From NCBI GenBank assembly GCA_022865305.1, contig JALHSP010000147.1, positions 186,001 through 250,000 of the forward strand: 64,000 nucleotides of DNA. The letters run 5' to 3'. Origin of the DNA: Bacteroidales bacterium (lineage in GTDB: Bacteria; Bacteroidota; Bacteroidia; Bacteroidales; VadinHA17). Below the pieces are notes generated by a model, which was not told the origin of the DNA, did no database searches, and saw nothing but the letters and a program-made list of their open reading frames with translations. Below, in pieces: positions 1 through 8,991 of the stretch (position 1 is its first letter; every line of letters begins with the position of its first letter). Made by a program: the position numbers and the translations under genes.

Positions 1-2
1 AT

Positions 3-707
3 TTCTCTTCGATAAGAGATAAAAATTATGGTAAGGATATCTTCTATTTTAATCTGTATGAATCTATACGACCTGATCCAGTTGCCTATTTAAAAGGAAA
101 GGTAACGGACAAAGAGACCGGCAGATTGCTGAAAGCAGATTACGAATTAATCAATTTGTCGACAAACAGGGTAACAGTTAAAAGTACCACTGATTCAGAT
201 GGAAGCTTCCTTGTTTGCCTTCCTGCTGGATTCAATTACGGATTGAATGTTACGAAGCCCGGGTACTTATTCTATTCAGAAAATTTTATGTTTGAGGGGA
301 AACATACGGTAATGGAGCCATTTATTAAAAGGATCAATTTAAGTCCGGTTAAAGTTGGAGAGAAGATGTTGCTAACGAATGTATTCTATGAGATTGATTC
401 GTGGGAATTAAAGAAAGAATCAATCGCTGAATTAAACAACCTGACCAGCCTGCTTTCTGATAACAAAGGTATAATCGTTGAAATAGGAGGGTACACCGAT
501 TCGACCGGTACTGATGAACACAACATGAGGCTGTCAGAAAAAAGAGCACTTTCTGTAGTTAATTATTTGATTAGTAAAGGTATATCTTCCGACAGGCTTA
601 AATATAAAGGATATGGGAATACTTTACCGATTGGTGATAATATTACTGTAGAGGGCAGAAAAATGAACAGGAGAACTGAAGCCAAAATTATCGGTAAGAA
701 ACAATAA
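3..707 (+). CDS. OmpA-family outer-membrane protein, 3' part only
   Basis: The reading frame is open from the first bases of the window, so the gene starts upstream and only its C-terminal 234 residues are present. The fragment begins with a stretch resembling the end of a PD40 beta-propeller, then a carboxypeptidase-regulatory-like beta-sandwich (around YLKGKVTDKETG), then a C-terminal OmpA domain containing GGYTDSTG and NMRLSEKRA, the usual peptidoglycan-binding signature. Proteins with this order are common in Bacteroidota, where they anchor the outer membrane to peptidoglycan and sometimes sit with T9SS or gliding loci. A TTG at 126 could be mistaken for a start, but the frame clearly continues upstream. 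A strong hairpin terminator follows the stop codon immediately. Confidence 0.85.
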   Translation, partial: FSSIRDKNYGKDIFYFNLYESIRPDPVAYLKGKVTDKETGRLLKADYELINLSTNRVTVKSTTDSDGSFLVCLPAGFNYGLNVTKPGYLFYSENFMFEGKHTVMEPFIKRINLSPVKVGEKMLLTNVFYEIDSWELKKESIAELNNLTSLLSDNKGIIVEIGGYTDSTGTDEHNMRLSEKRALSVVNYLISKGISSDRLKYKGYGNTLPIGDNITVEGRKMNRRTEAKIIGKKQ

Positions 708-738
708 AAATGGCCGTTTATTGGCAAACGGCCATTTT
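707..738. terminator. Intrinsic, probably bidirectional terminator
   Basis: A perfect 13-base stem, AAAATGGCCGTTT paired with AAACGGCCATTTT, with a 6-base loop, starts on the last base of the OmpA stop codon. The A and T runs at the stem ends serve either direction, so it can also stop transcription from the minus-strand kinase gene ending at 781. Confidence 0.85.
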
Positions 739-780
739 ATCTCATGTTGCAATGCATCCAGACATTGACAAAATCTGTTA

Positions 781-1593
781 TCAGATAGCAATCATGGTAT
801 TTACATATTTATTTATTGAAACTTCTGAGTTTGCTACCATTTTGATTGGTATTGAAAAATAGATACCACTTCCTGTCATACCATTACATTCAATCCAGAT
901 AGTCCCGCCCAGCAGTTGAATAAGCTTTTTGGCCAGGGTAAGGTTAATCGCTGAACTTGTATCATTGTGCTTGGTTAGCGATTCATTCAGATCCTCTGTA
1001 TGAAGAAATTCTTTGCATTTGAAATAACCCTGGCCGGAATCAAGAACATAAAAAGTCAGTTTATCATCCCTGAAATAATAACCAATCTTAATATATCCTG
1101 TTTTTGTGTTTTTAAGCGCATTATGAAACAAGTTGCGAAGTACCCTGAAGATTCTGTTTGAATCTATAAAAAATTCGGCCGTTTCATTATGATGATTTTC
1201 CGCTACAAAAACAAGATCCTTGTGTCCATCTTTCTTTATTATTTCCCTGAATTCGGAAAGAAGATCATCAAGGATATTATTGAGTTTACATACTTTTATA
1301 TCGGTTTTGGAATTACCAGAATCTATTATTGCTGAATCAAGAAAATTATCAAATAATCCTATCAGTTGCTCACATGAATTCAAGATTTGATTGCTGAATT
1401 CCTCCCGTTCTTCATTATTACATCCATTTTGATTCATGAGAAATGAAAATGCTACAATCGCATTCATATGAGTTCTCATTTCATGAGACATTCCGGTTAA
1501 AACCGGTAAACAATTAATCATACTGTTATTCCGTGAATTCACACCTTTGCAGTCATCACTTTTTCCCTGTGCTATATTAGTCACCGTGTTCAT
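781..1593 (-). CDS. Sensor-less histidine kinase
   Basis: This 270-residue protein has the core of a two-component histidine kinase. An H-box lies near the N terminus (MSHEMRTHMNAI, candidate phospho-acceptor His37), followed by a dimerisation helix pair, an N-box (RNLFHNALKNT), a G1 box (DSGQGYF) and a G2-like end (GSGIYFSI). No signal peptide, membrane segment, PAS domain or receiver domain is visible, so it is probably cytoplasmic and takes its input from another protein. It lies 39 bases downstream of the TPR membrane protein gene on the same strand and may share its transcript. No response regulator is adjacent. The kinase assignment is firm; the signal and target are unknown. Confidence 0.82.
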   Translation of the reverse strand: MNTVTNIAQGKSDDCKGVNSRNNSMINCLPVLTGMSHEMRTHMNAIVAFSFLMNQNGCNNEEREEFSNQILNSCEQLIGLFDNFLDSAIIDSGNSKTDIKVCKLNNILDDLLSEFREIIKKDGHKDLVFVAENHHNETAEFFIDSNRIFRVLRNLFHNALKNTKTGYIKIGYYFRDDKLTFYVLDSGQGYFKCKEFLHTEDLNESLTKHNDTSSAINLTLAKKLIQLLGGTIWIECNGMTGSGIYFSIPIKMVANSEVSINKYVNTMIAI

Positions 1594-1632
1594 TTCCTGG
1601 TCAGTAAGATTATCTAATAAACTGTAAATCAG

Positions 1633-2394
1633 CTACTTCAAATTTCTTAATATTTTTCTTGCATCCTTGCTGTAAATATTCTTTAAATTCTTTATATTAT
1701 TCAATTGTTCAATAGCCTGGTCCTGTTCGTCAGTTTTCAAATAGCATAACGCAAGGTACCATTGTGCATCCTCGATAAAGTAGTTATTATTATCTTTTAC
1801 AACTGTTCTGAATGACTGTTTTGCTACAGGAAAGTTTTTCATTTCAAAATTCGAAACTCCATATAATAAGGTCGTATTCATGTCGTCGGGTGTAATTTTC
1901 AGCACCTTTGTGAAATATATAGCCGCATTCTTGTAATCATGAACATTATAACAATCAATTGCATAACTGTAATCGATATTTAACTCGTCACTTAACTGCA
2001 ATTGTTCTGACCTCGTGCCAGTAGTAGTTTCATACGATTTATAGTAACGGTCAAAGATTTCATCATTAGTGAGGTTTCTGCTGCCTGTAAACACGGCAAT
2101 ACTTCCCAGGAGTACGAGTCCGGCAATCGCAGCTGCATATTTCATATTAATATGCTTACCCGGACTTTTTGCAGGAACTTCGGTTGCTCTTCTCTTCTCA
2201 ATCTCAGCAAGCTTACTTCTTAACTGGATGATATCATGATTTCTAAGGGCCAGATCAGTCTTCTTCCTGAACTCAACTTCATCACGAAGTTTTTTATTGC
2301 CCTCGAGCTCTTTCTGGAACCATTGTTTTTCTACTTCACTCATCTCTACGGCATTGTACCGCTCGATGAAATAGGAAAAGTCGATTGTTTTCAT
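1633..2394 (-). CDS. Membrane-anchored TPR protein, possible anti-sigma factor
   Basis: The 253-residue protein has a charged cytoplasmic-looking N-terminal segment (about residues 1-75), one membrane helix (about 80-100, YAAAIAGLVLLGSIAVF) and a C-terminal region of tetratricopeptide-like helices (about 135-250, including NAAIYFTKVLKITPDD). In Bacteroidota, proteins of this layout are often encoded near ECF sigma factors and act like anti-sigma factors, with the N-terminal part facing the cytoplasm. An ECF sigma gene lies in the same cluster at 6072-6665. The zinc-binding HxxxCxxC motif of classical anti-sigma factors is absent, so that role is inference from topology and context. It lies downstream of the leader-peptide gene on the same strand and 39 bases upstream of the kinase gene. 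Confidence 0.6.
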   Translation of the reverse strand: MKTIDFSYFIERYNAVEMSEVEKQWFQKELEGNKKLRDEVEFRKKTDLALRNHDIIQLRSKLAEIEKRRATEVPAKSPGKHINMKYAAAIAGLVLLGSIAVFTGSRNLTNDEIFDRYYKSYETTTGTRSEQLQLSDELNIDYSYAIDCYNVHDYKNAAIYFTKVLKITPDDMNTTLLYGVSNFEMKNFPVAKQSFRTVVKDNNNYFIEDAQWYLALCYLKTDEQDQAIEQLNNIKNLKNIYSKDARKILRNLK

Positions 2395-2614
2395 GATTAA
2401 TTTATCTTTAATAATAATTTAGTTTTACACTTCCAACATTTATCAAAACAACAATATTTCTATGTCAAACAACTGTATATTAAGTATATACCAAAACAGT
2501 ATACTTTGCTTAAAACATATATCTTTTATCCAGGCTAGCCAAAATGGCCTGTACTTTTATTCTCAATTTCTACAAGAGAACCAACGAAACAAATCCGCTA
2601 ATTAATATTTTAAA

Positions 2615-2752
2615 TCAAATCTTAACTGGTGGTTTAGGAAATGTTAAAGTTACTTCGGCACTGTCTCCGCCACGTACATTAATCATTTCTTCATTGGATA
2701 AAGCAAACTCAACTAAAATGTCTTTTGACTTTTGGATCTTCAGGGTTTTCAT
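2615..2752 (-). CDS. Double-glycine leader peptide, putative exported peptide precursor
   Basis: A 45-codon minus-strand gene begins with MKTLKIQKSK and carries FALSNEEMINVRGG, ending in Gly28-Gly29. It matches the double-glycine leader consensus at Leu -12, Ser -11, Glu -8, Met -7, Val -4, Gly -2 and Gly -1. Cleavage after Gly29 would release a 16-residue peptide, DSAEVTLTFPKPPVKI, which has no cysteine and contains three prolines. Such leaders are the substrates of C39-peptidase ABC exporters, and one is encoded 4 kb away at 6796-8982. The gene starts at ATG 2752 and stops at TGA 2615-2617; no clear Shine-Dalgarno is seen, as is normal in this phylum. The gene is too short for routine calling, and a longer antisense reading frame covers it. 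Function of the mature peptide is unknown; bacteriocin, signal peptide or protease substrate are all possible. Confidence 0.72.
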   Translation of the reverse strand: MKTLKIQKSKDILVEFALSNEEMINVRGGDSAEVTLTFPKPPVKI

Positions 2753-2815
2753 AATTTAAGATTTTAGTATTGAATTAATTCAGGGTTATACACTCTTTTT
2801 ATTATTCATTTTCAA

Positions 2816-2847
2816 TACTACATGTCAGTAACCCCATGTTTGTGACA
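2816..2847 (-). promoter_or_regulatory. Candidate ECF-type promoter or operator for the leader peptide
   Basis: Read on the minus strand, TGTCACAAAC is followed after a short GGGG-containing spacer by TGACATGTAGTA, about 60 bases before the leader-peptide ATG. The two TGTCA/TGACA arms form an inverted repeat with a 15-base spacer (2823-2827 and 2843-2847). The two-block arrangement would fit an ECF-sigma promoter; the dyad would also fit a repressor site. This is pattern recognition only, with no second copy noticed in the window. Confidence 0.35.
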
Positions 2848-2932
2848 CAAAAAAACAAAAAAAAATTGAATTATTTTAAACATTAACAGAAAATCAGTTA
2901 CTTATGGATTAAAAATCTTAAAGAAAAAACAG

Positions 2933-2940
2933 TAGTTTTG
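2933..2940 (+). promoter_or_regulatory. Candidate -7 element for the CHAT gene
   Basis: TAGTTTTG matches the Bacteroidota -7 consensus TAnnTTTG and lies 75 bases before the ATG at 3016. No convincing -33 element is visible at the usual distance. Confidence 0.35.
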
Positions 2941-3015
2941 ATGCTGTTAATGCATTTTGAATAGAATAACAGGGAAAAAATCCGGAAATCTGTTTTTTGG
3001 ACTTAAAAGATTCTT

Positions 3016-6000
3016 ATGTTCAGAATTTTAAAGCTTTCTTTTTTGGCATCGTGGCTGATGTGCATCTCATTTAAGCCAGCGGATATTGATAATTCGCGGC
3101 CTTATGGTATATGGCCAACCGAGATTGCAATCCAGCAAAGAAATCCGGACGAATCATCCGAAATTCAAAAGATTGCTGCTTTACTTCAGAGACTGAACTC
3201 CAGACGAGATCTAGAAGGTATACAACGTCTTTCCGATAGCTTAAAAGAATCAATAGAGAAGATTCTTCCGGATAGTTCAATTTTAGGTGAATCATACTAT
3301 TTTGTCGGAGTTTGCAATTTACTTACAGGCAAATATAATGATGCAATTACCTGGTTGAAACGATCGGTTTCCGTTAAAAACAATCTCAATCTGACAGATG
3401 AATATTCAGCTAAGAGTAATTATAATATAGGAGTAGCGTACAACTACCTCGGTGAATTTACCCGGATGAAGAATTATATGCTGGAATACATCCGGATTAG
3501 TAAAATTATATACAGTGAATTTAGTCCTGAAGTCGCCTCCGGTTATACATATCTTGTAAGTGCTTCGATAGAACTTCAGGAATATGAGAGTACCATAAGC
3601 TATGCATCAAGTGCACAGGATATTGTAAAAATTAATAAAATTGCCTTGCACGAAGACGAACTAAGTAACCTATATGCTACTGTAGGAACATGCTATGGCA
3701 GGATGTCCGACTATGCAAAGGCACGGATTTATTTTGAAAAAGCTGAATCTGTTCTGAATACCAGTCGTAATGTTTCAGGCGAAAACTATATTAGTCTCAT
3801 TAATAACCTTGCTATTATATATGGAAATCTTGGACTGACTGATAAACAAAGCTATTACTATGAAAAAGGAATTGCTCTTGCTCAGGTCAGTAATTCATCC
3901 CTTGCATATAACCTGGTTAATAGCTATGCTGTATTTTTGGGAAATACAGGACAAATCATAAAAGGAGAAAATTTATTATCTGGTTTAGTGGAAAAAGCCA
4001 GAAACTTTTATGGGATTAATTCAAGAGATTATATCGAGGTGCTTAATAATTTTGCAAATTATTTAAGGGTTTATAAAAATGACAATATTAATTCTCTTAA
4101 AGTTTATTCAGATTGCATCAATTACCTGAAGAATCATGATGAAGAGGTCATCCTGAGAGATCCCGTTAATATTGGATATGCACTGGCTCTTTCAGAAAGT
4201 GGTGAATCTCTGATGGCCCTCGAAATAATCCAGGAACTCCTTTTCTATGAGCTTGATATGAATATTGAGGATAAACTTTATGCCAATCCTGAGCTGATTT
4301 CATTGAAAACCGACAGAAAATCCCTCAATATTTTAAGAGCCAAACATGATATCTTATGGGATATTTATTCAAAATCAGATAAATATGCAGCACTCGAAGC
4401 TGCGGCAAGTACCTCCGAACTTTTGATTTCACTCCTTGAGAAAGTCAGAATCAATATCAGTGAGGAAGAGAGTCGTCTTTTACTTGGAGACCGTTACAGA
4501 GATTCTTATCTTATTGCAATAAGGGATTTTGAATTGTGTTACAGGACTACTCAACAGATTCGGTTTCTTGAAAGAGTTTTTGAATATCTGGAAAGGAGCA
4601 AGGTAGCCGGATTACTGGCAGCAACCAGGGAACTGGACGCAGTTCAGTTTCATATTCCTCCCGATATTTCAGAGCTTGAAAAATCTTTTGAACGGGAAAT
4701 AAGCCTTTATAATGCAAAAATTAATTCGGAAAACAGCAAGGAATCACCAGATGAAAATTCCATTTCTGACTGGAATGAAAAAGTGCTGAAGGCTACCCAG
4801 AGAAGAGATTCTCTGGTACTTGAATTTGAAAATAAATATCCTGATTATTATTCGCTAAAGTATAATACCAGAGTCTTAAAAATGGATGAAATTCCCGAAA
4901 TCACAGGATGGAACAGCAACTATCTTAGTTATGTGGTATCAGATTCCTTACTTTATCTCTTTCTTGTCAACCGGAAACATCAGCAGCTGCTGACATTCAG
5001 GATAGATTCTGCCTTTTTTTACAAAATCCGGGAATTCAGGAGACTTCTGTCAATGCCTTCACCATCAGCAAATGCCAGAAAACCGTTTGAAGATTATCAG
5101 GAAATTGGATATGATCTTTATAAAATCCTGATAGAGCCAGTACAAAAATATTTCATTTCAGACAAAATATTGATATCGCCTGATAATATTCTTTCCTATC
5201 TGCCATTTGAAACTTTATTATCTGCAAAGTATTCAGGAACGGGTATTCTTTATCGTGAATTACAATACCTTATGAATGATTTCAGTATTTCGTATACATA
5301 TTCTGCAACGTTTATGGAAGAATTAGTGAAAAGAAACTATGGCAGAAAAAATGAACTGGTAGCATTCGCTCCAACTACCCCGGCAATCAGCATCGATTCT
5401 ATTCTTTTGAAAAGGCAACAACAGGGGAAAGGAATTTTATATGATCTTCCTTATGCCCGTCAGGAAGCCGAGTATATTTCTCATGTCACAGGAGGCAGGT
5501 CATATTTAAACAACGAAGCAAAAGAATCTGTGTATAAAACAGAATCCCCGAAGTACGATATTATTCATCTGGCAATGCACACATTTTTAAACGATCAGTA
5601 CCCGATGAATTCTGCAATGATATTTTCACAAATCAATGACACAACTGAGGATGGCATGCTGCATACATACGAGGTTTACGGGATACCCCTGAAGGCCAGA
5701 ATGGTTGTTCTCAGTTCCTGTAATACAGGTATGGGACTTTTATTTTCAGGGGAAGGTATTTTGAGCCTTGCCAGGGGTTTCCTCTATTCAGGGAGTCAGT
5801 CTGTGGTGATGTCAATGTGGGAAATTGAGGATAAATCAGGATTAGAAATAATGAAAATGTTCTATGATAACCTGAAGAGGGGAAATTCCAAAAGTGAATC
5901 CCTTAAAAAAGCAAGAGCAAATTACCTGGGGAAAGCAAATCAGATGACATCGCATCCATATTTCTGGTCATCCCTTGTTGTATATGGGAATAATGCACCC

Positions 6001-6099
6001 TTGTATAGTTCAAGGAAATACTTTATCGCAGGTTTTAGTATTCTTTTTGTCGCTGCTGCCTTACTTGCTCGTTATTTCCTGAAACGCAAATATTCCTGA
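3016..6099 (+). CDS. TPR-CHAT caspase-fold protease, exported and membrane-anchored
   Basis: The 1027-residue protein starts with a hydrophobic signal-like segment, continues with many tetratricopeptide repeats (about residues 70-450) and a helical linker, and carries a CHAT domain at about 700-985. The expected catalytic dyad is visible: His855 in IIHLAMHTF and Cys902 in LSSCNTG, followed by the conserved GEGILSLARGF and SMWEIEDKS blocks. A C-terminal membrane helix (about 1003-1020) ends in a basic tail (RKYS), which places the protease and TPR region in the periplasm if the signal segment is cleaved. CHAT proteases cleave specific partner proteins and are often activated through their TPR regions. 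The gene's last 28 bases overlap the tail of the convergent sigma-factor gene. The substrate is unknown; the neighbouring leader peptide or membrane TPR protein are candidates. Confidence 0.85.
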   Translation: MFRILKLSFLASWLMCISFKPADIDNSRPYGIWPTEIAIQQRNPDESSEIQKIAALLQRLNSRRDLEGIQRLSDSLKESIEKILPDSSILGESYYFVGVCNLLTGKYNDAITWLKRSVSVKNNLNLTDEYSAKSNYNIGVAYNYLGEFTRMKNYMLEYIRISKIIYSEFSPEVASGYTYLVSASIELQEYESTISYASSAQDIVKINKIALHEDELSNLYATVGTCYGRMSDYAKARIYFEKAESVLNTSRNVSGENYISLINNLAIIYGNLGLTDKQSYYYEKGIALAQVSNSSLAYNLVNSYAVFLGNTGQIIKGENLLSGLVEKARNFYGINSRDYIEVLNNFANYLRVYKNDNINSLKVYSDCINYLKNHDEEVILRDPVNIGYALALSESGESLMALEIIQELLFYELDMNIEDKLYANPELISLKTDRKSLNILRAKHDILWDIYSKSDKYAALEAAASTSELLISLLEKVRINISEEESRLLLGDRYRDSYLIAIRDFELCYRTTQQIRFLERVFEYLERSKVAGLLAATRELDAVQFHIPPDISELEKSFEREISLYNAKINSENSKESPDENSISDWNEKVLKATQRRDSLVLEFENKYPDYYSLKYNTRVLKMDEIPEITGWNSNYLSYVVSDSLLYLFLVNRKHQQLLTFRIDSAFFYKIREFRRLLSMPSPSANARKPFEDYQEIGYDLYKILIEPVQKYFISDKILISPDNILSYLPFETLLSAKYSGTGILYRELQYLMNDFSISYTYSATFMEELVKRNYGRKNELVAFAPTTPAISIDSILLKRQQQGKGILYDLPYARQEAEYISHVTGGRSYLNNEAKESVYKTESPKYDIIHLAMHTFLNDQYPMNSAMIFSQINDTTEDGMLHTYEVYGIPLKARMVVLSSCNTGMGLLFSGEGILSLARGFLYSGSQSVVMSMWEIEDKSGLEIMKMFYDNLKRGNSKSESLKKARANYLGKANQMTSHPYFWSSLVVYGNNAPLYSSRKYFIAGFSILFVAAALLARYFLKRKYS

Positions 6100-6665
6100 T
6101 ATTCCGGATCTTTTTTTACCACTTCCAGCAGAGCTTCCTTGCACAGGTATTTCTTCCGGCGTGCATACATCTCATTCTTAAGATTCATTTTTGAGGCAAT
6201 CTCTTCATAAGAATGCCCATCAGAAAATAAGGTTAATATAGCCTGGCAATCAGGTTTCAATTTCTGGAATGCTCTGCCGATAATTCTTTCAAATAAAGGA
6301 TCATTTGCATCCTCTTCTGTCTCGTCCGGAAAATCCAGTTCCAGTTCAGTCGTTTTTCTTTTTTTCCTGAGACTGGCACTCCAGATATTTCGGGCAATTC
6401 CGAAAAAATATCCTTTCAGATCTGTTGTCAGATTAAGGTTGTTCTCGGAAATCTGCCTGTAAAGTATAATAATTGTATCCTGAAAAACGTCGGAAACATC
6501 TTCTGCTGATCCGCTGTTTTTAATTACATGATTCTTAACTGTTTGAAAATAATTATCATACAGCCAATTCAGGGTTTTGTCATCCTGCCGTTTTATGCCC
6601 TCTATCAGGCTTGTATCTGAATTTTTATTAAACAACCCCTGCGATGATTGAGAATCAACTGACAA
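6072..6665 (-). CDS. ECF-type RNA polymerase sigma factor
   Basis: This 197-residue protein has a sigma-70 region 2 (about residues 25-95, including AEDVSDVFQDT and LKGYFFGIARN) and a region 4 helix-turn-helix (about 130-180, LKPDCQAILTLFSDGHSYEEIASKM), with no region 1 or 3. This is the ECF layout, close to the Bacteroidota ECF groups paired with membrane regulators. It is transcribed away from the exporter gene at 6796, sharing a 130-base divergent intergenic region, and its 3' end overlaps the convergent CHAT gene by 28 bases. The likely regulon is the surrounding peptide/export cluster, and the membrane TPR protein at 1633-2394 is a candidate antagonist; both are inferences. Confidence 0.88.
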   Translation of the reverse strand: MSVDSQSSQGLFNKNSDTSLIEGIKRQDDKTLNWLYDNYFQTVKNHVIKNSGSAEDVSDVFQDTIIILYRQISENNLNLTTDLKGYFFGIARNIWSASLRKKRKTTELELDFPDETEEDANDPLFERIIGRAFQKLKPDCQAILTLFSDGHSYEEIASKMNLKNEMYARRKKYLCKEALLEVVKKDPEYQEYLRFRK

Positions 6666-6795
6666 ATATAATATTTCCCCTATGGAAAACTATTTAAATA
6701 TCCCTTTAGCTTATGATTTTATATGGAATAGCGACATTTTTTAAATAAAATATAAATATCTTTACTTACAGTTAATTTATCTCCACAAACAAAAG

Positions 6796-8982
6796 ATGTC
6801 ATTCCCTTTTGTAAAACAACCTGACGCAATGGATTGCGGACCAGCCTGCCTGAAAATGGTTGCTGGATTTCATAAAGTGAATTTTTCCCTTGAAACACTT
6901 CGGAAAAAATGTTATATCACCAGGGAGGGAGTATCTTTTCTTGGACTTTCAGAAGCTGCCGATAATCTTGGCTTCCGGACCATGGGAGTGAAAATACCCT
7001 TTGAAATGTTGAACGAAAATGTGCCGTTACCATGCATAGTTCATTGGCGGCAACGACATTTTATTGTGGTTTACAGGATAAAAAATGACAAAATATGGGC
7101 TGCTGACCCTGCAATCGGACTGGTAAAGTACACCCGTGATGAATTTATCCAGAACTGGGCATCGACACTTTCTGATGGAAAGCCTGCAGGACTTGTATTG
7201 ATAATTGAACCAACACCTGCTCTGTATGAAAAAGAAAGTGAACACGAAAAATCACAAGGCTTCAGATTCCTTTTAAAATACTTCCGGCTATACAGAAAAT
7301 ATCTTTTCCAGTTACTCCTGGGTCTGCTACTGGGAAGCTGTATTCAGCTTGTTATCCCTTTCCTTACCCAATCGATCATTGATATTGGTTTGAACAATAA
7401 TGACATAGGCTTTATTTACCTGATACTTCTTGCCCAGCTTGCTCTTGTTATCGGAAGATTATCAGTAGAATTCATAAGAGGTTGGTTGCTTCTCCACATT
7501 GGAACCAGGGTAAATGTTGCCATTATTTCCGGCTTTTTACAAAAACTGATGTCTCTGCCTATAGCTTTCTTTGATACAAAGCTGACCGGAGATATCCTCC
7601 AGCGTATCGATGATAACAACAGGATAGAAGAATTCCTGACATCAGCAAGTCTGGCTATTTTATTCTCTTTCTTTAATCTTATTGTTTTTGGAATAGTACT
7701 TGCAATTTTCAACCTAAAAATTCTGGTACTATTCATTGCAGGATCAGCATTATATATATTATGGGTTTCTCTTTTCATGAAATCCCGGGCCAGACTTGAT
7801 CATCAGCGTTTTAAACAGATGTCTGTGGTCGGGAACAAGATGATAAACATAGTTAATGGCATGCAGGAAATTAAGCTTACACAAAGTGAATTAAGCATGC
7901 GATGGGATTGGGAGAAGCTCCAGGCTTCCCTGTTCAGGTTAAAGATAAAGGGACTTGGCATTGCGCAATACCAGACAGCCGGCGCTACTTTCATAAACGA
8001 GGTGACTAACTTATTCATCACTGTAGTTGCCGCAACGGCTGTTCTAAAGGGAAGCATGACTCTCGGTATGATGCTTGCAGTTCAATTTATTATAGGCCAG
8101 TTGAACGTACCTGTCAGTCAGATTATTACTTTTTTCCGGATGTCTCAGGATGCAAAGATGAGCCTCGACAGGCTCGCAGAGGTACATGAGATGCAGGACG
8201 AGGAGCAGGAACTTGAGATGAAAGTGAGAAAACTTCCTGAAAAGAAGGACATATTCATAAACAATATTTCCTACCAGTATGAAGGACCTCACTCACCGTT
8301 TGCGCTGAAAGATGCAGATCTGTTTATAGAAGAGAATAAAACTACTGCAATTGTTGGTATCAGCGGGAGCGGAAAAACAACTTTGCTCAAATTGCTATTG
8401 GGATTTTACCAGCCGGTTAAAGGCGAGATACTTATCGGAGATACACGTCTGTCAAACATTAGCTTAAAGTTATGGCGCGAAAAAGTAGGGGCGGTGATGC
8501 AGGACGGATTTCTGTTCCCCGATACCATAGCGGCAAATATTGCACCAGGCAGCGGAGAGATTGATGAGGACAGGCTGGTTAAAGCTGCCGAATTGGCCAA
8601 TATAAAGGGATTTGTTGAATCATTGCCCCTCGGATATAATACTAAAATAGGAGCTAATGGCCATGGTTTGAGTGAAGGTCAACAACAACGGTTGCTTATT
8701 GCCAGGGTTATTTATAAGAATCCCGAAATTATCATTCTTGACGAAGCAACAAATTCTCTTGATGCCGGTAATGAAAAAGTGATAGTTGAAAATCTTGCCG
8801 GATTCTATAAGGGTAAGACGGTTATTGTTGTTGCTCACCGGCTGAGTACAGTAAGGGATGCTGATAAAATCGTGGTAATGGACAATGGAAGGATAGTTGA
8901 AACCGGCGCTCACGATTCGCTTATTGGCATGCGTGGAGCTTACTATCATCTGGTAAAAAACCAGCTGGAACTAGGAACCTGA
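6796..8982 (+). CDS. Peptidase-containing ABC transporter (C39 PCAT)
   Basis: The 728-residue protein combines leader-peptide cleavage with export. An N-terminal C39 peptidase domain (about 1-140) shows Cys14 in AMDCGPACL, His88 in RQRHFIVVY and Asp104 in AADPA, the complete catalytic triad. An ABC membrane domain with about six helices follows (about 165-450). The C-terminal ATPase has Walker A GISGSGKTTL, the signature LSEGQQQR, Walker B IIILDEATNSLD and the switch His in VAHRLSTV. Family knowledge: such proteins cleave after Gly-Gly and pump the mature peptide across the inner membrane. The HlyD gene starts 9 bases after the stop. The leader peptide at 2615-2752 is the obvious local substrate. 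Confidence 0.93.
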   Translation: MSFPFVKQPDAMDCGPACLKMVAGFHKVNFSLETLRKKCYITREGVSFLGLSEAADNLGFRTMGVKIPFEMLNENVPLPCIVHWRQRHFIVVYRIKNDKIWAADPAIGLVKYTRDEFIQNWASTLSDGKPAGLVLIIEPTPALYEKESEHEKSQGFRFLLKYFRLYRKYLFQLLLGLLLGSCIQLVIPFLTQSIIDIGLNNNDIGFIYLILLAQLALVIGRLSVEFIRGWLLLHIGTRVNVAIISGFLQKLMSLPIAFFDTKLTGDILQRIDDNNRIEEFLTSASLAILFSFFNLIVFGIVLAIFNLKILVLFIAGSALYILWVSLFMKSRARLDHQRFKQMSVVGNKMINIVNGMQEIKLTQSELSMRWDWEKLQASLFRLKIKGLGIAQYQTAGATFINEVTNLFITVVAATAVLKGSMTLGMMLAVQFIIGQLNVPVSQIITFFRMSQDAKMSLDRLAEVHEMQDEEQELEMKVRKLPEKKDIFINNISYQYEGPHSPFALKDADLFIEENKTTAIVGISGSGKTTLLKLLLGFYQPVKGEILIGDTRLSNISLKLWREKVGAVMQDGFLFPDTIAANIAPGSGEIDEDRLVKAAELANIKGFVESLPLGYNTKIGANGHGLSEGQQQRLLIARVIYKNPEIIILDEATNSLDAGNEKVIVENLAGFYKGKTVIVVAHRLSTVRDADKIVVMDNGRIVETGAHDSLIGMRGAYYHLVKNQLELGT

Positions 8983-8991
8983 AAATGTAAA

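Noticed and set aside
2544-2759. 71-codon plus-strand frame over the leader-peptide gene
   Set aside because: It has no recognisable motif and reads antisense across a minus-strand frame that carries a full double-glycine leader signature, so the minus strand is preferred.
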